From assembly GCA_018676675.1 (NCBI GenBank), contig JABHEG010000269.1, forward strand, positions 1-48,434: a stretch of 48,434 nucleotides of DNA, written 5' to 3'. The position numbers and the translations under genes are program-made. Below, piece after piece: positions 8,262 through 17,408 of the stretch. The notes beneath the pieces were generated by a model. That model was not told the DNA's origin, did no database searches, and saw only the letters and a program-made list of their open reading frames with translations. Within the stretch, counting starts at the first letter, position 1; the number at the start of each line of letters is the position of its first letter. This DNA is from Lentisphaerota bacterium. GTDB taxonomy: Bacteria > Verrucomicrobiota > Lentisphaeria > Oligosphaerales > JABHEG01.

Positions 8262-9779
8262 CTAACCGACAAAAGCCCGCAGGCAATCGCGGGAGGCCCG
8301 TCCGGGCTCGTTGCGGATCTCGAGAAACATGGGGGCGTGGTTGAGTTGACCGCTGTTCCAGGCCCAGAAGAAGGAGGCCAGGGATATCAGGGGGCCGAAC
8401 GGCGCGTGGATGGGCTGATGATTGCCGCTTCCGTTGACTTGGTGCAGGTGGTAGCCGACTGCCTCCGTCCCAACCTCGGCGTACCAACGGCCGAGGATCC
8501 ACTCGGACGAAAATGGGGCGTTGTTGCGGGCGTGTCCCAGGTCCAGGTGCAGGCCGATGGGGGCGTTTCCGAGGCGTTTGCGCAGGAGGCGGACCCAGGC
8601 CATGCACTCATCCGGAAGATAGCCGAAGCCTCGGGTGCCGTCGGTCGGTTCGCCCTCGTTCATGTGCAGGTTCTCAATGCCGATGGTCAGTCCCGCATCA
8701 TTCAGCGGCCGGAGGCCGTTGACGAAAGCGTCCGCCATCGCTTCCCAGGCCACGCCGCCGGGGGCCATCTGGGCCACGGATGCCCTCGGAACATGCACGG
8801 TCACACGTTCGGCTCCGAGATCCAACGCCAGTCCGACGGCCCCCGCAAACGTATCCGTGCCGGTGACCTGTTGGGCTGCGACATCCCACCGCAGATTCGG
8901 CAAGTGGAGCGATAGGGTGGTCCCGCCGTTGTCGCGCCAGACCTGCACGAGATCCCGAAGTCGCTCGTCATCGTCGTTCAGCGCCAGATCCGCCCGAAGT
9001 TCCAGGCAAGCAACCGCAGCCTCCGCGGCCTCCGCCAGATCAGCCATGGTGCGGGTCATCGTCGACACCCCGAGCAGATCAATGAACTCGCGTTTGGCTG
9101 CTGGCGACCAGTGCCGTGGATCGGTCTCGGGGAAGGAGATATCCTCGCGCGACCACGTTCCGTTGCCACGGCTGAAGATCGCGATTCCGGGTGGGGCGTG
9201 CTTCGCCTTGTCAGGGTCCAGCCCCCGGACCACGTGTACGGGGACGCCGCCCAGATTCCCCGTGGCGTCGAAGTGCTTGTGGCCGACGAGGATCAGGCTG
9301 ATGCACCCCCGTCGGCACAAGCTCTCCAGCCAAACGCGGTCCTCGGGCGGCCAGGCCTGTGGCGGGCAGTGGGTCACGACCGCAGCCTCGTTGACTTCCG
9401 CAAGTCGCTGCTCAAACCGGCCCTTTTCCGGCTCGGCCACTGCCTGGTCGGCTGTGTCGAGCGTGATCAGGGACCAGCCGTCGCCGTGGAAGGCGTCGGG
9501 GGTCGAGAACATGGCGCGAACCCGACCGGCGTCGTGCGGTCTCCGCAGCTCAGCATTGCCGGGGGTTTGGACCAAGGGGATTCCCACACCATCCATGGCG
9601 TCCACTACGCGTTGGGCTGTCGGCAGGTCTCCCCCCGTGGTCAGATCTCCTGTACCGGCAATGACCGTGATGTTACGCTCAAGGCAGCTCTCCACGGCCC
9701 AGCGCAGCGCGGCTTCTTGCGCGCTGCCCCTGCAATCGGGCAGGTGACTGTCAGCGATAACGGCGATCGTCTCTGGCAT
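8262..9779 (-). CDS. Fusion of a calcineurin-like metallophosphoesterase and a xylose isomerase-like TIM barrel
   Basis: Predicted 505-residue cytoplasmic protein with two domains. The first, residues 1 to about 215, is a metallophosphoesterase: IADSHLPD (D10-x-H12), GTGDLTTGGD (about 45-54), VVTHCPP (about 140) and GHKHFD (about 170). The usual GNH motif is replaced by TPGNAELR, so the catalytic histidine position is altered. The second, from about 230 to 505, reads like an AP endonuclease 2/xylose isomerase-type TIM barrel: GAERVTVHVPRA, GIENLHMNEG, IGLHLDLGHARNN and HLHQVNGSGNH carry the Glu, His and Asp residues typical of its metal site. The start at 9779 has GGAAGAAGAG upstream. It follows the alpha/beta hydrolase gene by 27 bp and is probably in its operon. 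Function unknown; a sugar phosphate or cyclic phosphate substrate is a guess. Confidence 0.8.
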   Translation of the reverse strand: MPETIAVIADSHLPDCRGSAQEAALRWAVESCLERNITVIAGTGDLTTGGDLPTAQRVVDAMDGVGIPLVQTPGNAELRRPHDAGRVRAMFSTPDAFHGDGWSLITLDTADQAVAEPEKGRFEQRLAEVNEAAVVTHCPPQAWPPEDRVWLESLCRRGCISLILVGHKHFDATGNLGGVPVHVVRGLDPDKAKHAPPGIAIFSRGNGTWSREDISFPETDPRHWSPAAKREFIDLLGVSTMTRTMADLAEAAEAAVACLELRADLALNDDDERLRDLVQVWRDNGGTTLSLHLPNLRWDVAAQQVTGTDTFAGAVGLALDLGAERVTVHVPRASVAQMAPGGVAWEAMADAFVNGLRPLNDAGLTIGIENLHMNEGEPTDGTRGFGYLPDECMAWVRLLRKRLGNAPIGLHLDLGHARNNAPFSSEWILGRWYAEVGTEAVGYHLHQVNGSGNHQPIHAPFGPLISLASFFWAWNSGQLNHAPMFLEIRNEPGRASRDCLRAFVG

Positions 9780-9806
9780 GGTTTGCTCTTCTTCCGGTGG
9801 CGGCAC

Positions 9807-12104
9807 TCACGCTCCGGTGCCCGGCTCCGGCCAGTTGAGGTGTTTGTGGAGGAAGGCGAACGTTCCTACTCCGTGGATGGAGTGCGGGCCGTCAAAGATC
9901 TCCATTTCAGTCTTGTCACCGAGCCCCATCAGGTCGTAGTGTCGGAACGTCCTGGCGTACTCGTAGGCCACCCATTCATCCGGGGCCACGCCATCGTGGT
10001 GCCCACGTTCGACCATAAAGGGGCGTGGGAAGATCAACCAACTCATCTCGGCATAGTTGAACGTGTTCCCAAGGTTGAACTCGCACATGTCGTATTCGGG
10101 CGTGAACAGGTAGCTGCAGTGATGGTGCGCCGAGGCGCACTTCCAGATCCACTCGTTGAAATCGGCTGAGCAGATTGACAGGCAGTAACGCTTAAGGAGC
10201 GATGGGACGCGCATCGCGGTCTTTCCGCCGTAGCTGATGCCGTAGAACGCGATCCGTTCGGGATCGACGAAGGGCTGATTGGCGAGCCATTCCAGGGTCA
10301 CGGCGTGCTGTTCAAGGATGATCGAGAAGAGGGACTTGCCGAGCGGATTCAGCTTGCGCTGCAGTGTCCGGAAACGGTCTTGCCCGATGTAGGGATTCTG
10401 TGGGGCATAGACGATGAACCCGCGCTCAGCAAGACGGGCAGCGTACTGGTTATAAGCCGCATCATCCGGCTTGAGCTCGATGACATCCCGAGCCGTTCCT
10501 TCCAGGCCGTGTTGGCACACAACCACAGGGCGCCGTTCGTCGGCACGGAGATCCCGCGGCAGAAGCAGGATGCCCGAGGCAACCACGTCAGGATACACGT
10601 CCAGCGCCACCTCGTAGCCTGAGTAGGCCGGCTCGTCGTAGATGAGGCGGGTTCCTGGGGCAGGTGGCAGTGACGCGGGGGGGAGTCTACCGATGATCTC
10701 TTGCCAGAGGCGGTCGCGGTAGGCATCGGAGTGTGTTTCCCAGGATGCAGCAGACGTTGTGTCCGCCTTGCTCCAGAACTGTGCACGCCGGAACTCCGCC
10801 TGGCGCAGCAGCGTCTGGGTGTGTTCGACCAGCTCGCGAAATTGCCGCTGCTGTCGTTGGTCGTCCGCGGGAGGGATGTTGTCCGCAGGTTCGAGGCGGT
10901 CGGCACTGGCCTGGTTGCACGGGAGGCCAAGGGCATCCAGGAACGCTGTCAGGGCCGCGACGCCACCCGGAATGGCGGCGTCTTCTTCCGGAATGATCAA
11001 CTCGAGCACCGGAGCCGGCAGCAAGCCCTGCGTGAGTTCCCGCGCGCGATGGATTTCCGCAGCCACGGCTTCAGCCGGCGGCGTGTCGATCCGTCCCGAA
11101 GCGGCGACGGCTGAGCGTCCTTTGGTCGCGGTTGAGGGGGCGTCAACCGCCGGGCATGCACACGCCTCCACGACCAGTGCTCGGGGAGCGATCAGGCTGG
11201 CAATTTCTGCATCGCCAAACGCCTCCAGCAGACCGAAGACGTTCCGGTAGATCGGTTCCTGCCATAGGGCTTCGCGCGGGGCGAAATATCCAAGCACGGC
11301 TGTGGCGGAGATGCGTTCGTCGAGCGCAGCGGCATAAAAGGCGAGCAGACCGCCTTCACCATAGCCGATGACGCCGATCGGGCGCTGACTCGCGTCGTTT
11401 TCACTGTTTGCGCCGGTGAACCAATCCACGGCTGCCAGGATTTTCTGGACCTCGTAACCGACGACGTGATGCCCCAGTTCGAATGCGGCTCGGTAGATGA
11501 GCTCCCGGTGAGGCATGTTGGTCATCTTGATCCCCGGCAGGCCAGAGTGTGTGCAGGCCCGGCTGATGAGTGTCGGGATGAGAACGCGACAGCCCTGACC
11601 AACCAGATGGCGCGCGAACTGCGCACGTTCCGGAACCCCCGGTACGAGTCCGGCAAGGGCTTCCGGAGGTGTGTCACAATCGGGCAAGGCAATGACACTG
11701 GCGTGTGCGTGGCCGTCGGGTTCGAGCAGCAACCCCTCTGCTGTCACACCTTCCATGACCGTCCATGCGACTGCGCGGGCCGTGCCGCAGCTCCTTCCGG
11801 ACTGGGAGGCGGAATTGGGGCGCGACGGCCTGGGTACCAGGGGTGTTGACATGACCACCGGCAGGCGCGGATCGGCAGCCCCTATGATCTCTGCCAAATG
11901 AGTCCGGTTCGGCTCTGTCGACATCGTGTAGGCTTCATGGCTGGAGAGATCCCGGGCCCAATGGGCGGCACGGGTGGCCCGAGCCGTGTCAGTCGCCTGG
12001 TCGAGGAAACGGTGGATCCCATCCACCATACTTCCGGCAGGATCTGGATTGACTGGAAGCACCTGTGTGCCGATGAGAGAACCCGGGGGCGTGGAGTTGG
12101 TCAT
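9807..12104 (-). CDS. Large two-domain alpha/beta hydrolase (dienelactone hydrolase/acetyl xylan esterase-like)
   Basis: Predicted 765-residue protein with two alpha/beta-hydrolase-like halves. The N-terminal half (about 95-390) has the fold's landmarks, but its nucleophile elbow reads IGVIGYGEGGLLAF, with Glu where Ser or Cys should be. It is therefore probably non-catalytic or uses a different chemistry. The C-terminal half (about 440-765) has a complete triad pattern: nucleophile elbow FYGISYGGKTAM, acid in VERGHHDGVAPDEW and histidine in FDGPHSIHGVGT. No signal peptide is visible from the ATG at 12104, which has an AAGGGAAAGG ribosome site. It is the first gene of a minus-strand pair with the phosphoesterase-TIM fusion and is divergent from a secreted hydrolase. 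Deacetylation or ester cleavage of carbohydrate or plant-type esters is likely, but the substrate is not shown. Confidence 0.8.
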   Translation of the reverse strand: MTNSTPPGSLIGTQVLPVNPDPAGSMVDGIHRFLDQATDTARATRAAHWARDLSSHEAYTMSTEPNRTHLAEIIGAADPRLPVVMSTPLVPRPSRPNSASQSGRSCGTARAVAWTVMEGVTAEGLLLEPDGHAHASVIALPDCDTPPEALAGLVPGVPERAQFARHLVGQGCRVLIPTLISRACTHSGLPGIKMTNMPHRELIYRAAFELGHHVVGYEVQKILAAVDWFTGANSENDASQRPIGVIGYGEGGLLAFYAAALDERISATAVLGYFAPREALWQEPIYRNVFGLLEAFGDAEIASLIAPRALVVEACACPAVDAPSTATKGRSAVAASGRIDTPPAEAVAAEIHRARELTQGLLPAPVLELIIPEEDAAIPGGVAALTAFLDALGLPCNQASADRLEPADNIPPADDQRQQRQFRELVEHTQTLLRQAEFRRAQFWSKADTTSAASWETHSDAYRDRLWQEIIGRLPPASLPPAPGTRLIYDEPAYSGYEVALDVYPDVVASGILLLPRDLRADERRPVVVCQHGLEGTARDVIELKPDDAAYNQYAARLAERGFIVYAPQNPYIGQDRFRTLQRKLNPLGKSLFSIILEQHAVTLEWLANQPFVDPERIAFYGISYGGKTAMRVPSLLKRYCLSICSADFNEWIWKCASAHHHCSYLFTPEYDMCEFNLGNTFNYAEMSWLIFPRPFMVERGHHDGVAPDEWVAYEYARTFRHYDLMGLGDKTEMEIFDGPHSIHGVGTFAFLHKHLNWPEPGTGA

Positions 12105-12250
12105 GGCCTTTCCCTTTCCGGCGGTTTCAGATGGGCTCTTCTCGGTGAAAGTCGAACTTTGTAGTGCGGGTGGCCCCACAAAGGCATTGTCGTTGCGCTA
12201 CATTCCAGCAGCTGTCACCCCAACTGATCCCGGTGATTGGGAGAACTTGA

Positions 12251-13993
12251 ATGATGTCATGTGCTGCTGCCACCCGTTTCCTCGCCGTATCGAGTCTCGC
12301 CTGTGTTGCGGTCGGAGCTGTTCCTGTCTCCGAGCTCTCGGCTGTTTACCGTCACGGGCAGATCTTCCTGACGTGGTCTGAAGGTGACACGCCGGAGGGG
12401 ACAAACTTCAATGTATACAGTCACTCTGTGCCGATCACGGCCGCTACGCTCGGCAAGGCGACCCAGGTCGGCCACCACGTCGAGCGTCACAGTGCCCGGG
12501 ACTGGTGGCAGGATCCGGCTTCGTTTGACCGCAAAGCCGAGCCTGGCGAGCCGGCGGGTTTTGTCGTTGAAAGCGGAACTGACCCTCTCGATCCCGGCGG
12601 CGGCTTGTTTGTGCATACGGTCATTAAAGGTGATCCCGAGACACTCTACTTCGCTGTCACGGTGACTGCACCTGACAGAGCCGAGGATCGAACGATCGTT
12701 CCGGGGGAGAACGCCCTGCTCGAGGGCGTTTCAGGTAAGCTGGCTTTGATTCAGCCCATCTGGTTGAGCAAGAGCGCCGCACCGGCAGCCGGTGCAGGGA
12801 AGGGCAAGAACCTGATTCTCTCCCTGCACGGCAGAGGCGGTGGTGTGACCGCAGGGAAGAGGAAGGGGACGGTCAACTGCCTCGTGTTTCGGAGTGTCGG
12901 ACATGGCTGGCGTGAAGGACTTCCGTCGAAGTTCCGCCTCTCTGTCGGGGCCACGAGCGTGGTCATTTCTCCCATGGATCGTGTTTGGGTTGGGCGGCCA
13001 GTGAAGGAGTCGCGTGATGCCCGGGACCATTGCCCTGCTGTCAACACGTGGTGGTATGGGTACAATCGGCATATCTACGAAACAACACTGACAGCCGAGA
13101 CGGTTTGTCCCAATTACACGGAACGCTACTTGCTCTACCTGGTCCGTTGGGCGCAGAAGTACCTGGGAACAGATCCTCCGCGGACCTACATCAAGGGCGG
13201 CTCAATGGGCGGCTCAGGGACCGTCGCCATGGCTCTGCACTTTCCTGACGTTTTTGCCGCGGCATTCGCCCAGGTGCCCGTCTACTCCTGCACCAAGCCG
13301 GGCAAAGGGAGTGCTACGCGTCTGGAGTGCACCTGCGGTCCTCTCAACAAGCCGGCTTTCACTGCCGATGGCACGCCCTTGCTCGAGTACATGAACGGGG
13401 CCCTGCAGATCTCAAAGGCAACGGGTGATATCCCCCCGATTTTCGCCACCAACGGCAGAAAAGACGGCTCCATCCCCTGGGAGAACAACCCGCCCTTCTA
13501 CTCGGCAGCCAATCAGTCCCGGCAGGCGTTTGCCGTGTATTGGAACAACGGGGCCCACGGCATGAGCCGCGACGCACCGGCCGACTGCAAAGCCTGGGGC
13601 CGCCAGTTCACACGCTATCGCCTGGATCAGAGCTATCCCGTCTTCTCCAGTTACTCGGACAACCGGAACTACGGGAGCGGCCATGCGGCTGACGGCGACC
13701 TGCAGGGCTGGATCAATCGCGGACTGGACTGGGCTGACCCCGTGGATACTCCGAGGGAGCACGCCCTGACCGTGACTGCGATTTACGAAGGCATTGCTTA
13801 TCCCGTCACGGTCGACGTGACGCCACGCCGCCTGCAGAAGTTCAAGTTGCGCCCGGGAGACAGCGTGCAAGCGACCGTTGGCCCCGCAAAGCCGGTCACG
13901 TTGGCCGTGGATCGACACGGCTTGCTCACGGTCCCAAAGGTCGTGATCAACGACGCCAAGGGAACGAGGATCCGTCTTGTTCGTGGCGAATAA
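12251..13993 (+). CDS. Secreted alpha/beta hydrolase, S9/prolyl oligopeptidase-like or esterase, with N-terminal beta domain
   Basis: Predicted 580-residue exported protein. Residues 1 to about 23 form a signal peptide (MMSCAAATRFLAVSSLACVA, then AVGA). Residues about 25-150 look like a fibronectin type III-type beta domain (LSAVYRHGQIFLTWSEGDTP). A hydrolase domain follows: LILSLHGRGGG near 190 is the oxyanion region, and YIKGGSMGGSGTVAMAL near 315-331 holds the nucleophile serine. FATNGRKDGSIPWENN near 396 is the region that normally supplies the acid residue, and NNGAHGMSRD near 435 supplies the histidine. The C-terminal about 80 residues are a further beta-rich segment. The gene starts about 150 bp from the divergent hydrolase gene. 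An extracytoplasmic esterase or peptidase is the best description. Confidence 0.75.
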   Translation: MMSCAAATRFLAVSSLACVAVGAVPVSELSAVYRHGQIFLTWSEGDTPEGTNFNVYSHSVPITAATLGKATQVGHHVERHSARDWWQDPASFDRKAEPGEPAGFVVESGTDPLDPGGGLFVHTVIKGDPETLYFAVTVTAPDRAEDRTIVPGENALLEGVSGKLALIQPIWLSKSAAPAAGAGKGKNLILSLHGRGGGVTAGKRKGTVNCLVFRSVGHGWREGLPSKFRLSVGATSVVISPMDRVWVGRPVKESRDARDHCPAVNTWWYGYNRHIYETTLTAETVCPNYTERYLLYLVRWAQKYLGTDPPRTYIKGGSMGGSGTVAMALHFPDVFAAAFAQVPVYSCTKPGKGSATRLECTCGPLNKPAFTADGTPLLEYMNGALQISKATGDIPPIFATNGRKDGSIPWENNPPFYSAANQSRQAFAVYWNNGAHGMSRDAPADCKAWGRQFTRYRLDQSYPVFSSYSDNRNYGSGHAADGDLQGWINRGLDWADPVDTPREHALTVTAIYEGIAYPVTVDVTPRRLQKFKLRPGDSVQATVGPAKPVTLAVDRHGLLTVPKVVINDAKGTRIRLVRGE

Positions 13994-14583
13994 CCGTCCG
14001 TACGGCACTCCGGAAAGCAGGGGGGCAGTCGACATGAAGCTGCCGCCGTCCCCCCGCGGGCTTGTCTGACGGCAGCGCCCGGAGAACTCCGCCCAGAGAG
14101 CGGAGCTACGGAAGATCCCGCCTGCCAGGCGTCCAATAGTAGCGCCGCCCTCTGAGCGGCTGCCTCACGAGTTCTTCCTCCTGGAGCGCGAGTCTTCCCG
14201 ATGTCGCCTGACGGGCTCGCCTGACGACGCATCCGGTGAACTCCGCCCGGAGAGCGGAGCTACGGAAGACGGCTGTCCGGGGTAGCGCCGCACTCTGAGC
14301 GGCTGCCTCGTGAATCCCTCCTCCTGGAGAGCGAGTCTTTCCGATGTCCCCCGACGGGCTCGCCTGACGGCAGCGCCCGGTGAACTCCGCCCAGAGAGCG
14401 GAGCTACGGAAGATCCCGCTCGGTTTGGCGTCTTTACGTTTCTTTCCTGACTCGGTTCCTACGTGCTATTGTAGGCATCGCATTCAGGTGTCGACGCATC
14501 TGCCTCCTCATTGGGCGACGGTCCGACAGTTCGGAGTTACGGATGAGCGGGCACCCCTGCCGAAGGTCCGGCAGACACATTGG
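13994..14583. repeat. Hairpin-rich intergenic tandem repeats of about 150 bp
   Basis: No gene in this stretch. The sequence gaactccgccc(a/g)gagagcggag, itself a stem of ctccgc...gcggag, recurs at 14084, 14238 and 14382. Between copies lies a second hairpin (gccgccctctgagcggc type, at about 14145 and 14286) and a tctcctggag...gcgagtctt...cgacgggctcgcctgac segment. The spacings are 154 and 144 bp, giving two full units and a partial third. The alternating hairpins resemble non-coding repeat elements. Confidence 0.85.
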
Positions 14584-14721
14584 AGGGTGTAACTCCCGTC
14601 GAGGGCCAGATCGGTCGCCGTCCAGAGGCCGCCTCCCACTTTGGGGGCGTCCGATTCAGTGTGGGAGGCGGCCTCCGGACGGCGACCGAACCGTGCTCAG
14701 AAACAGGGCAGTTGCACACGA
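14584..14721 (+). repeat. 138-bp dispersed palindromic element, family A, copy 1
   Basis: It runs from ggtgtaact to gttgcacacga. The core at 14615-14685 is a 71-bp palindrome with two 25-base arms that differ at one position and a 21-base loop containing tttgggggcgtccgattc. The whole element is repeated in inverted orientation at 35116-35253 with high identity over its full length. It carries no coding potential and ends about 40 bp before the start of the TPR lipoprotein gene. Confidence 0.9.
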
Positions 14722-14761
14722 GTCTGGTCTGCATGTCGTGTTGGGCAACCGGGAGAAGGTG

Positions 14762-15871
14762 ATGTGTTTCTGTCGGGCGATGATCTGTCGGCGGATATTG
14801 TGGGTTGGGGCCGTGGCGCTTCTGGCGGGGTGTCGTTCGGTGCAACTTGGGGAGGCAAGTCGTCGCCGACCGTCACCCGCCGTGACCGGCTCAACGAAGC
14901 TGCTTGAGCTGCGCAGTCCCTCTCTCCCTCTTGCCTCCGCTCGACTGGTCTTCGACGGCAACCGGGTGGTCGTGACGTCCACAGCCGACGGGGTGCGAAC
15001 AGGCTGGGAGTGGCATTGCGCCCAGGATGATGGGAAGCGCGTTTGGCGCCTGACAGCGGAGCGTACACCCGGTGGGACGGCAGGTACTGTGGAGTACCTC
15101 TTCCTGATTGAAGCCAGTGAGTTGGGGCCGGCCGCTCTTCGGCCTCTCCTTGCCACGGCTCGCGGAGTAAGTGACACAGACAGCGCAGATGCAACGGTCC
15201 ACCAGACGACCGATGTGGAACTAGTGGATTCCGGCTCCGGAGCGACCGTACGGACCGATCTAACGCAAACGACCGCATGGTGCCTGGAGCATCTGGACGA
15301 GTTGCGCGACCCCGAGCTGGCAGCGGTCCTGGGGGAGCACCTCTGGCACCACCAGAACGAGGACTCTCCGCCCGGGAGCTACAATGGGATCATCGCGCTT
15401 GCCTACCGGCAGGTCGAACTCGATCCCCAGGTTGTCCGGGCCTACACCGATACGGCCTGGTTGCTCTGGTCGAAGTGGGTGTCCTGGAAGCAGGATCCCG
15501 AGGGGATGCCGGATGGTGAGGACGGTGTCACGAGGGCTCTCGCCCTGCTTCGCCGGGGCGCCGAGGCCAATCCCGATAGCGCCAGGTACCACTACGATGC
15601 GGGGATGACGCTCATGCCTCTGGCTCGATCCCACCTGCCTGACCTGTACCCAACTGTCAACCGGCACCTCGAACGTGCGGTGGACCTGTCTGATGATTTG
15701 AGGCTGCGCATACTCGCCGGTCGACAGCTTGGGCACAACTTTCGCCTGGCGGGTGATGTGGATTCCGCTGAACGGTGGTACAGGCGTGTGCTGGAGCTTG
15801 ATCCGGACAACATCCCGGCAAAGGACTGCCTCAGGCGTCTGCTTGAGGCGAAGGGCGCGAAGAGGCCATGA
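14762..15871 (+). CDS. TPR-containing lipoprotein of unknown function
   Basis: Predicted 369-residue protein. The N-terminus carries a lipoprotein signal: basic and hydrophobic residues ending in VALLAGCRS, so the cysteine near residue 27 would be lipidated. Residues about 60-150 form an uncharacterised beta-rich region. From about 210 onwards the sequence is helical with tetratricopeptide-like repeats, such as GIIALAYRQVELDPQVVRAY, ALLRRGAEANPDSARYHYDAG and GDVDSAERWYRRVLELDPDN. TPRs usually mediate protein contacts. The start at 14762 has a GGGAG ribosome site; an in-frame ATG at 14780 would also leave a workable signal. It stands alone between repeat-rich DNA and a convergent sulfatase gene. 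I do not recognise a specific family. Confidence 0.75.
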   Translation: MCFCRAMICRRILWVGAVALLAGCRSVQLGEASRRRPSPAVTGSTKLLELRSPSLPLASARLVFDGNRVVVTSTADGVRTGWEWHCAQDDGKRVWRLTAERTPGGTAGTVEYLFLIEASELGPAALRPLLATARGVSDTDSADATVHQTTDVELVDSGSGATVRTDLTQTTAWCLEHLDELRDPELAAVLGEHLWHHQNEDSPPGSYNGIIALAYRQVELDPQVVRAYTDTAWLLWSKWVSWKQDPEGMPDGEDGVTRALALLRRGAEANPDSARYHYDAGMTLMPLARSHLPDLYPTVNRHLERAVDLSDDLRLRILAGRQLGHNFRLAGDVDSAERWYRRVLELDPDNIPAKDCLRRLLEAKGAKRP

Positions 15872-15989
15872 CGGTAGCGGCGACTGTCCCCGTGCCGTGT
15901 CTTGAGGTGGCGGCTGGGGGCCATCCGCCGTACAAGGAGCCAGGCCCTGTCGATCGGGGTGCCGTTTCCCCCGGGCTAACTGTTCTGCC

Positions 15990-17408
15990 CTACCGCCACC
16001 CACGGCCTCCTTGCTCCAACGGGAGCGTGTCGCTGGTGTTCAGAAGCCAGTCCAGGATGCGTTCCTTCAGCGCGGCCTTCACGACCGCGTATTTTCCTTC
16101 ATCGGCGACGTTGCTGATGCAGTCCGGGTCGCGTTGGAGATCAAAGAGCTCGTCGCGATCCCCGGGGCAGTAGGTGTAGAGGTGGTCAGCTGTCCGGATG
16201 GCGACGGCCCGACTCAATATCTCCTTGTGTGTCTGCCCTAACCGGGCTCGCCCGGTGTACCAGCTTTTCGGACTGAGTCCGCGAATCCCGAATTGCGCTT
16301 CACCCGGGAGCGCGCCGCCTTCGGCGAACACCGCATCGCGATGCTCTTGAGCGTCTCCCCGCATCAGGGCGGTCAGCGTTTGCCCGAAATGGAAGTGCTT
16401 GGGCTCGAGCCCGACCAGCTCCAGCAGGGTCGGGTAGAGGTCGGTCATCTCGCACATTGCGGAGACTTCTCTGGGTGCTGTTCCCGGCACTCTGAAGATC
16501 AACGGTACGCGCAGCATCGCTTCCTCGAAGCCGCCGAGGAACTTCTCGACCAGACCATAGTCGCCGGCGTAGTCGCCATGGTCGGAGAACGCCACCACGA
16601 CCGTGTCGTCGACCATCCCGCGTTGCTCGAGTCTGTCCAACAGCTGGCCCAACTGGCGGTCGACCCGACTGATCATGCCGAAGTAGGTTGCCTTGATTTC
16701 GCGGAGGTCGGCGTCGGACATACCGGGCCCTCCGTAGAAGGCGTGGTGCAGACGCTTGAACGCCCGTTTGTTCGAGAGTTCACCGGTCGGGATCGGGGCG
16801 GGAACGGCGTCACGCGCATGCATGGAGAAGAATGGCTCCTCCGCCTGGTAATGCGGATGTGCATAGCTGAGTGGCAGGAAGAGGCACCATGGCTTGTCGT
16901 GGTCCTCATCCAGGAACTGCAGGGCGCTCTCGATGCAGGCATCATCACCGTTGAAGATGTCCCCTTCCCGGCAGCCTGTGTACATGGCCGCTCCCAGGCG
17001 TTCGGTGAACTCGGAAGGCGTGACTGTCCCCAGGCTTCCCCGTGGGACACGGAGGGCCGTTTCGTCGAAGCAGGCATCCGTGAAACTGGCGTCGATTATG
17101 TCGTCCTTCCCGAACACGACATTGCGGTAGCCGGCTTCCTTGAGGTCCTGAAAGAGGTTCCGTTCGCCCGGTTGCAGGAGGTGCCAGATCGAGCGATGGC
17201 CATTGGTGTGCGGGTAGAGCCCTGTGAACATGCAGCACCGGCTTGGCGTGCAATAGGACATCTGGGCGAACGCGTTCGTGAAGCTGACGCCTTCGTCGGC
17301 CAAACGGTCGAAACTTGGCGTGATTGCCCGGCCTCCAGGCGGCCCGACTACGGCATCTGCTCGGAGCGTCTCAGGCATGAACAGGAGCAGGTTTGGGCGC
17401 TTGGCCAT
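15990..17408 (-). CDS. Type I sulfatase (formylglycine-dependent), second copy
   Basis: Predicted 472-residue sulfatase, not closely similar to the one at 6235. The catalytic signature YCTPSRCCMFTG has its cysteine at residue 53. The distal metal site is present as FSDHGDYAGDYGLVEKF (about 285-301). The first ligand segment reads LLFMPETLRAD instead of the usual T/D-D-Q-x-R-x-D, and the usual GKWH is GKDD, so the active site differs from arylsulfatases. This pattern is closer to the choline or polysaccharide sulfatase groups. The start at 17408 was chosen for its GGAAGGA ribosome site. The gene is divergent from the IclR regulator, with 225 bp between, which suggests regulation by it. No signal peptide is seen. 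Confidence 0.88.
   Translation of the reverse strand: MAKRPNLLLFMPETLRADAVVGPPGGRAITPSFDRLADEGVSFTNAFAQMSYCTPSRCCMFTGLYPHTNGHRSIWHLLQPGERNLFQDLKEAGYRNVVFGKDDIIDASFTDACFDETALRVPRGSLGTVTPSEFTERLGAAMYTGCREGDIFNGDDACIESALQFLDEDHDKPWCLFLPLSYAHPHYQAEEPFFSMHARDAVPAPIPTGELSNKRAFKRLHHAFYGGPGMSDADLREIKATYFGMISRVDRQLGQLLDRLEQRGMVDDTVVVAFSDHGDYAGDYGLVEKFLGGFEEAMLRVPLIFRVPGTAPREVSAMCEMTDLYPTLLELVGLEPKHFHFGQTLTALMRGDAQEHRDAVFAEGGALPGEAQFGIRGLSPKSWYTGRARLGQTHKEILSRAVAIRTADHLYTYCPGDRDELFDLQRDPDCISNVADEGKYAVVKAALKERILDWLLNTSDTLPLEQGGRGWR

Noticed and set aside
8635..10169. Plus-strand open frames over the phosphoesterase and hydrolase genes
   Set aside because: Translations are Ser/Arg-rich and without domain features, as expected of shadows of high-GC genes.
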